Below are positions 6,883 to 7,059 of a stretch of DNA of 7,059 nucleotides, one piece after another. The stretch comes from RUG754 sp964345365. Its GTDB lineage: Bacteria; Bacillota; Clostridia; Peptostreptococcales; Anaerovoracaceae. Within the stretch, counting starts at the first letter, position 1, and the number at the start of each line of letters is the position of its first letter. The stretch is from positions 1 through 7,059 of the forward strand of contig CAYFQR010000046.1 in the NCBI GenBank assembly GCA_964345365.1. Reading direction: 5' to 3'. Position numbers and translations under genes: made by a program. A model generated the notes under the pieces. That model did not search any database. It was not told the origin of the DNA and saw only the letters and a program-made list of their open reading frames with translations.

Positions 6883-7059
6883 TTCGAATGATGAATACCG
6901 ACTTCCTGATAACAGTATTGAATTCTGCTTCGAATGATTAATACCGGTTTACTGATAACAGTATTGAATTCTGCTTTGAATGATTAATACCGGTTTACTG
7001 ATAACAGTATTGAATTCTGCTTCGAATATTAAATTTCGACTTCTTAATGAGAATAAATT
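6874..7059 (+). repeat. 46-base tandem repeat, three full copies plus a diverged one
   Basis: Full copies lie at 6874-6919, 6920-6965 and 6966-7011, with no spacers. Copies 2 and 3 differ at one base (C/T at unit position 12); copy 1 differs from copy 2 at four (unit positions 20, 28, 29 and 32). A fourth copy starts at 7012 with 16 identical bases (GAATTCTGCTTCGAAT) and then diverges to the window end. Each full unit contains AATAC (21-25) and GTATT (42-46) as inverted arms. Copies 2 and 3 also have TACTG-ATAA-CAGTA (31-44), a five-pair hairpin with a four-base loop. The 46-base period is not a multiple of three, and stops occur in each forward frame. Function is unknown. Confidence 0.92.

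Noticed and set aside
6874..7059. CRISPR array
   Set aside because: The copies are directly adjacent with no unique spacers, and no cas gene is present.

Overview
The window looks like chromosomal DNA of a low-to-moderate GC Firmicute, most likely an anaerobic Clostridia-type organism. The evidence is the gene set and order. A transcription-repair factor (mfd), a SpoVB/YabM-type membrane flippase and an RqcP/YabO S4 protein lie in the order seen in the mfd-spoVT-yabM-yabN-yabO neighbourhood of Bacillus and relatives. Shine-Dalgarno sites are strong and purine-rich, and all four genes are on the plus strand. I cannot name the genus from sequence alone.

Layout: 2-3268 is mfd, cut at its 5' end by the window edge. 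After a 17-base gap with a strong ribosome binding site comes 3286-4575, an amidohydrolase closely resembling the Thermotoga TM0936-type S-adenosylhomocysteine/methylthioadenosine deaminases. A 146-base leader (4576-4721) holds an 18-codon ORF, a 13-base direct repeat and a hairpin in front of the flippase gene (4722-6362). A 238-base gap (6363-6600) contains a plausible promoter overlapped by an inverted repeat, then a second inverted repeat. Next is rqcP (6601-6843), whose stop codon is embedded in a strong intrinsic terminator (6841-6866). From 6874 to the window end there are three full copies and one diverged copy of a 46-base tandem repeat with no recognisable gene.

How the genes work together: Mfd clears stalled RNA polymerase and recruits excision repair. 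RqcP acts in rescue of stalled large ribosomal subunits. The deaminase handles S-adenosylmethionine by-products. The flippase probably moves a lipid-linked envelope precursor. The first three may be co-transcribed, while rqcP appears to have its own promoter and terminator. The genes themselves belong to known families. The parts least explained by known features are the 46-base tandem repeat, the flippase leader and the double inverted-repeat region before rqcP. I saw no transposase, phage gene, tRNA, rRNA or CRISPR array.
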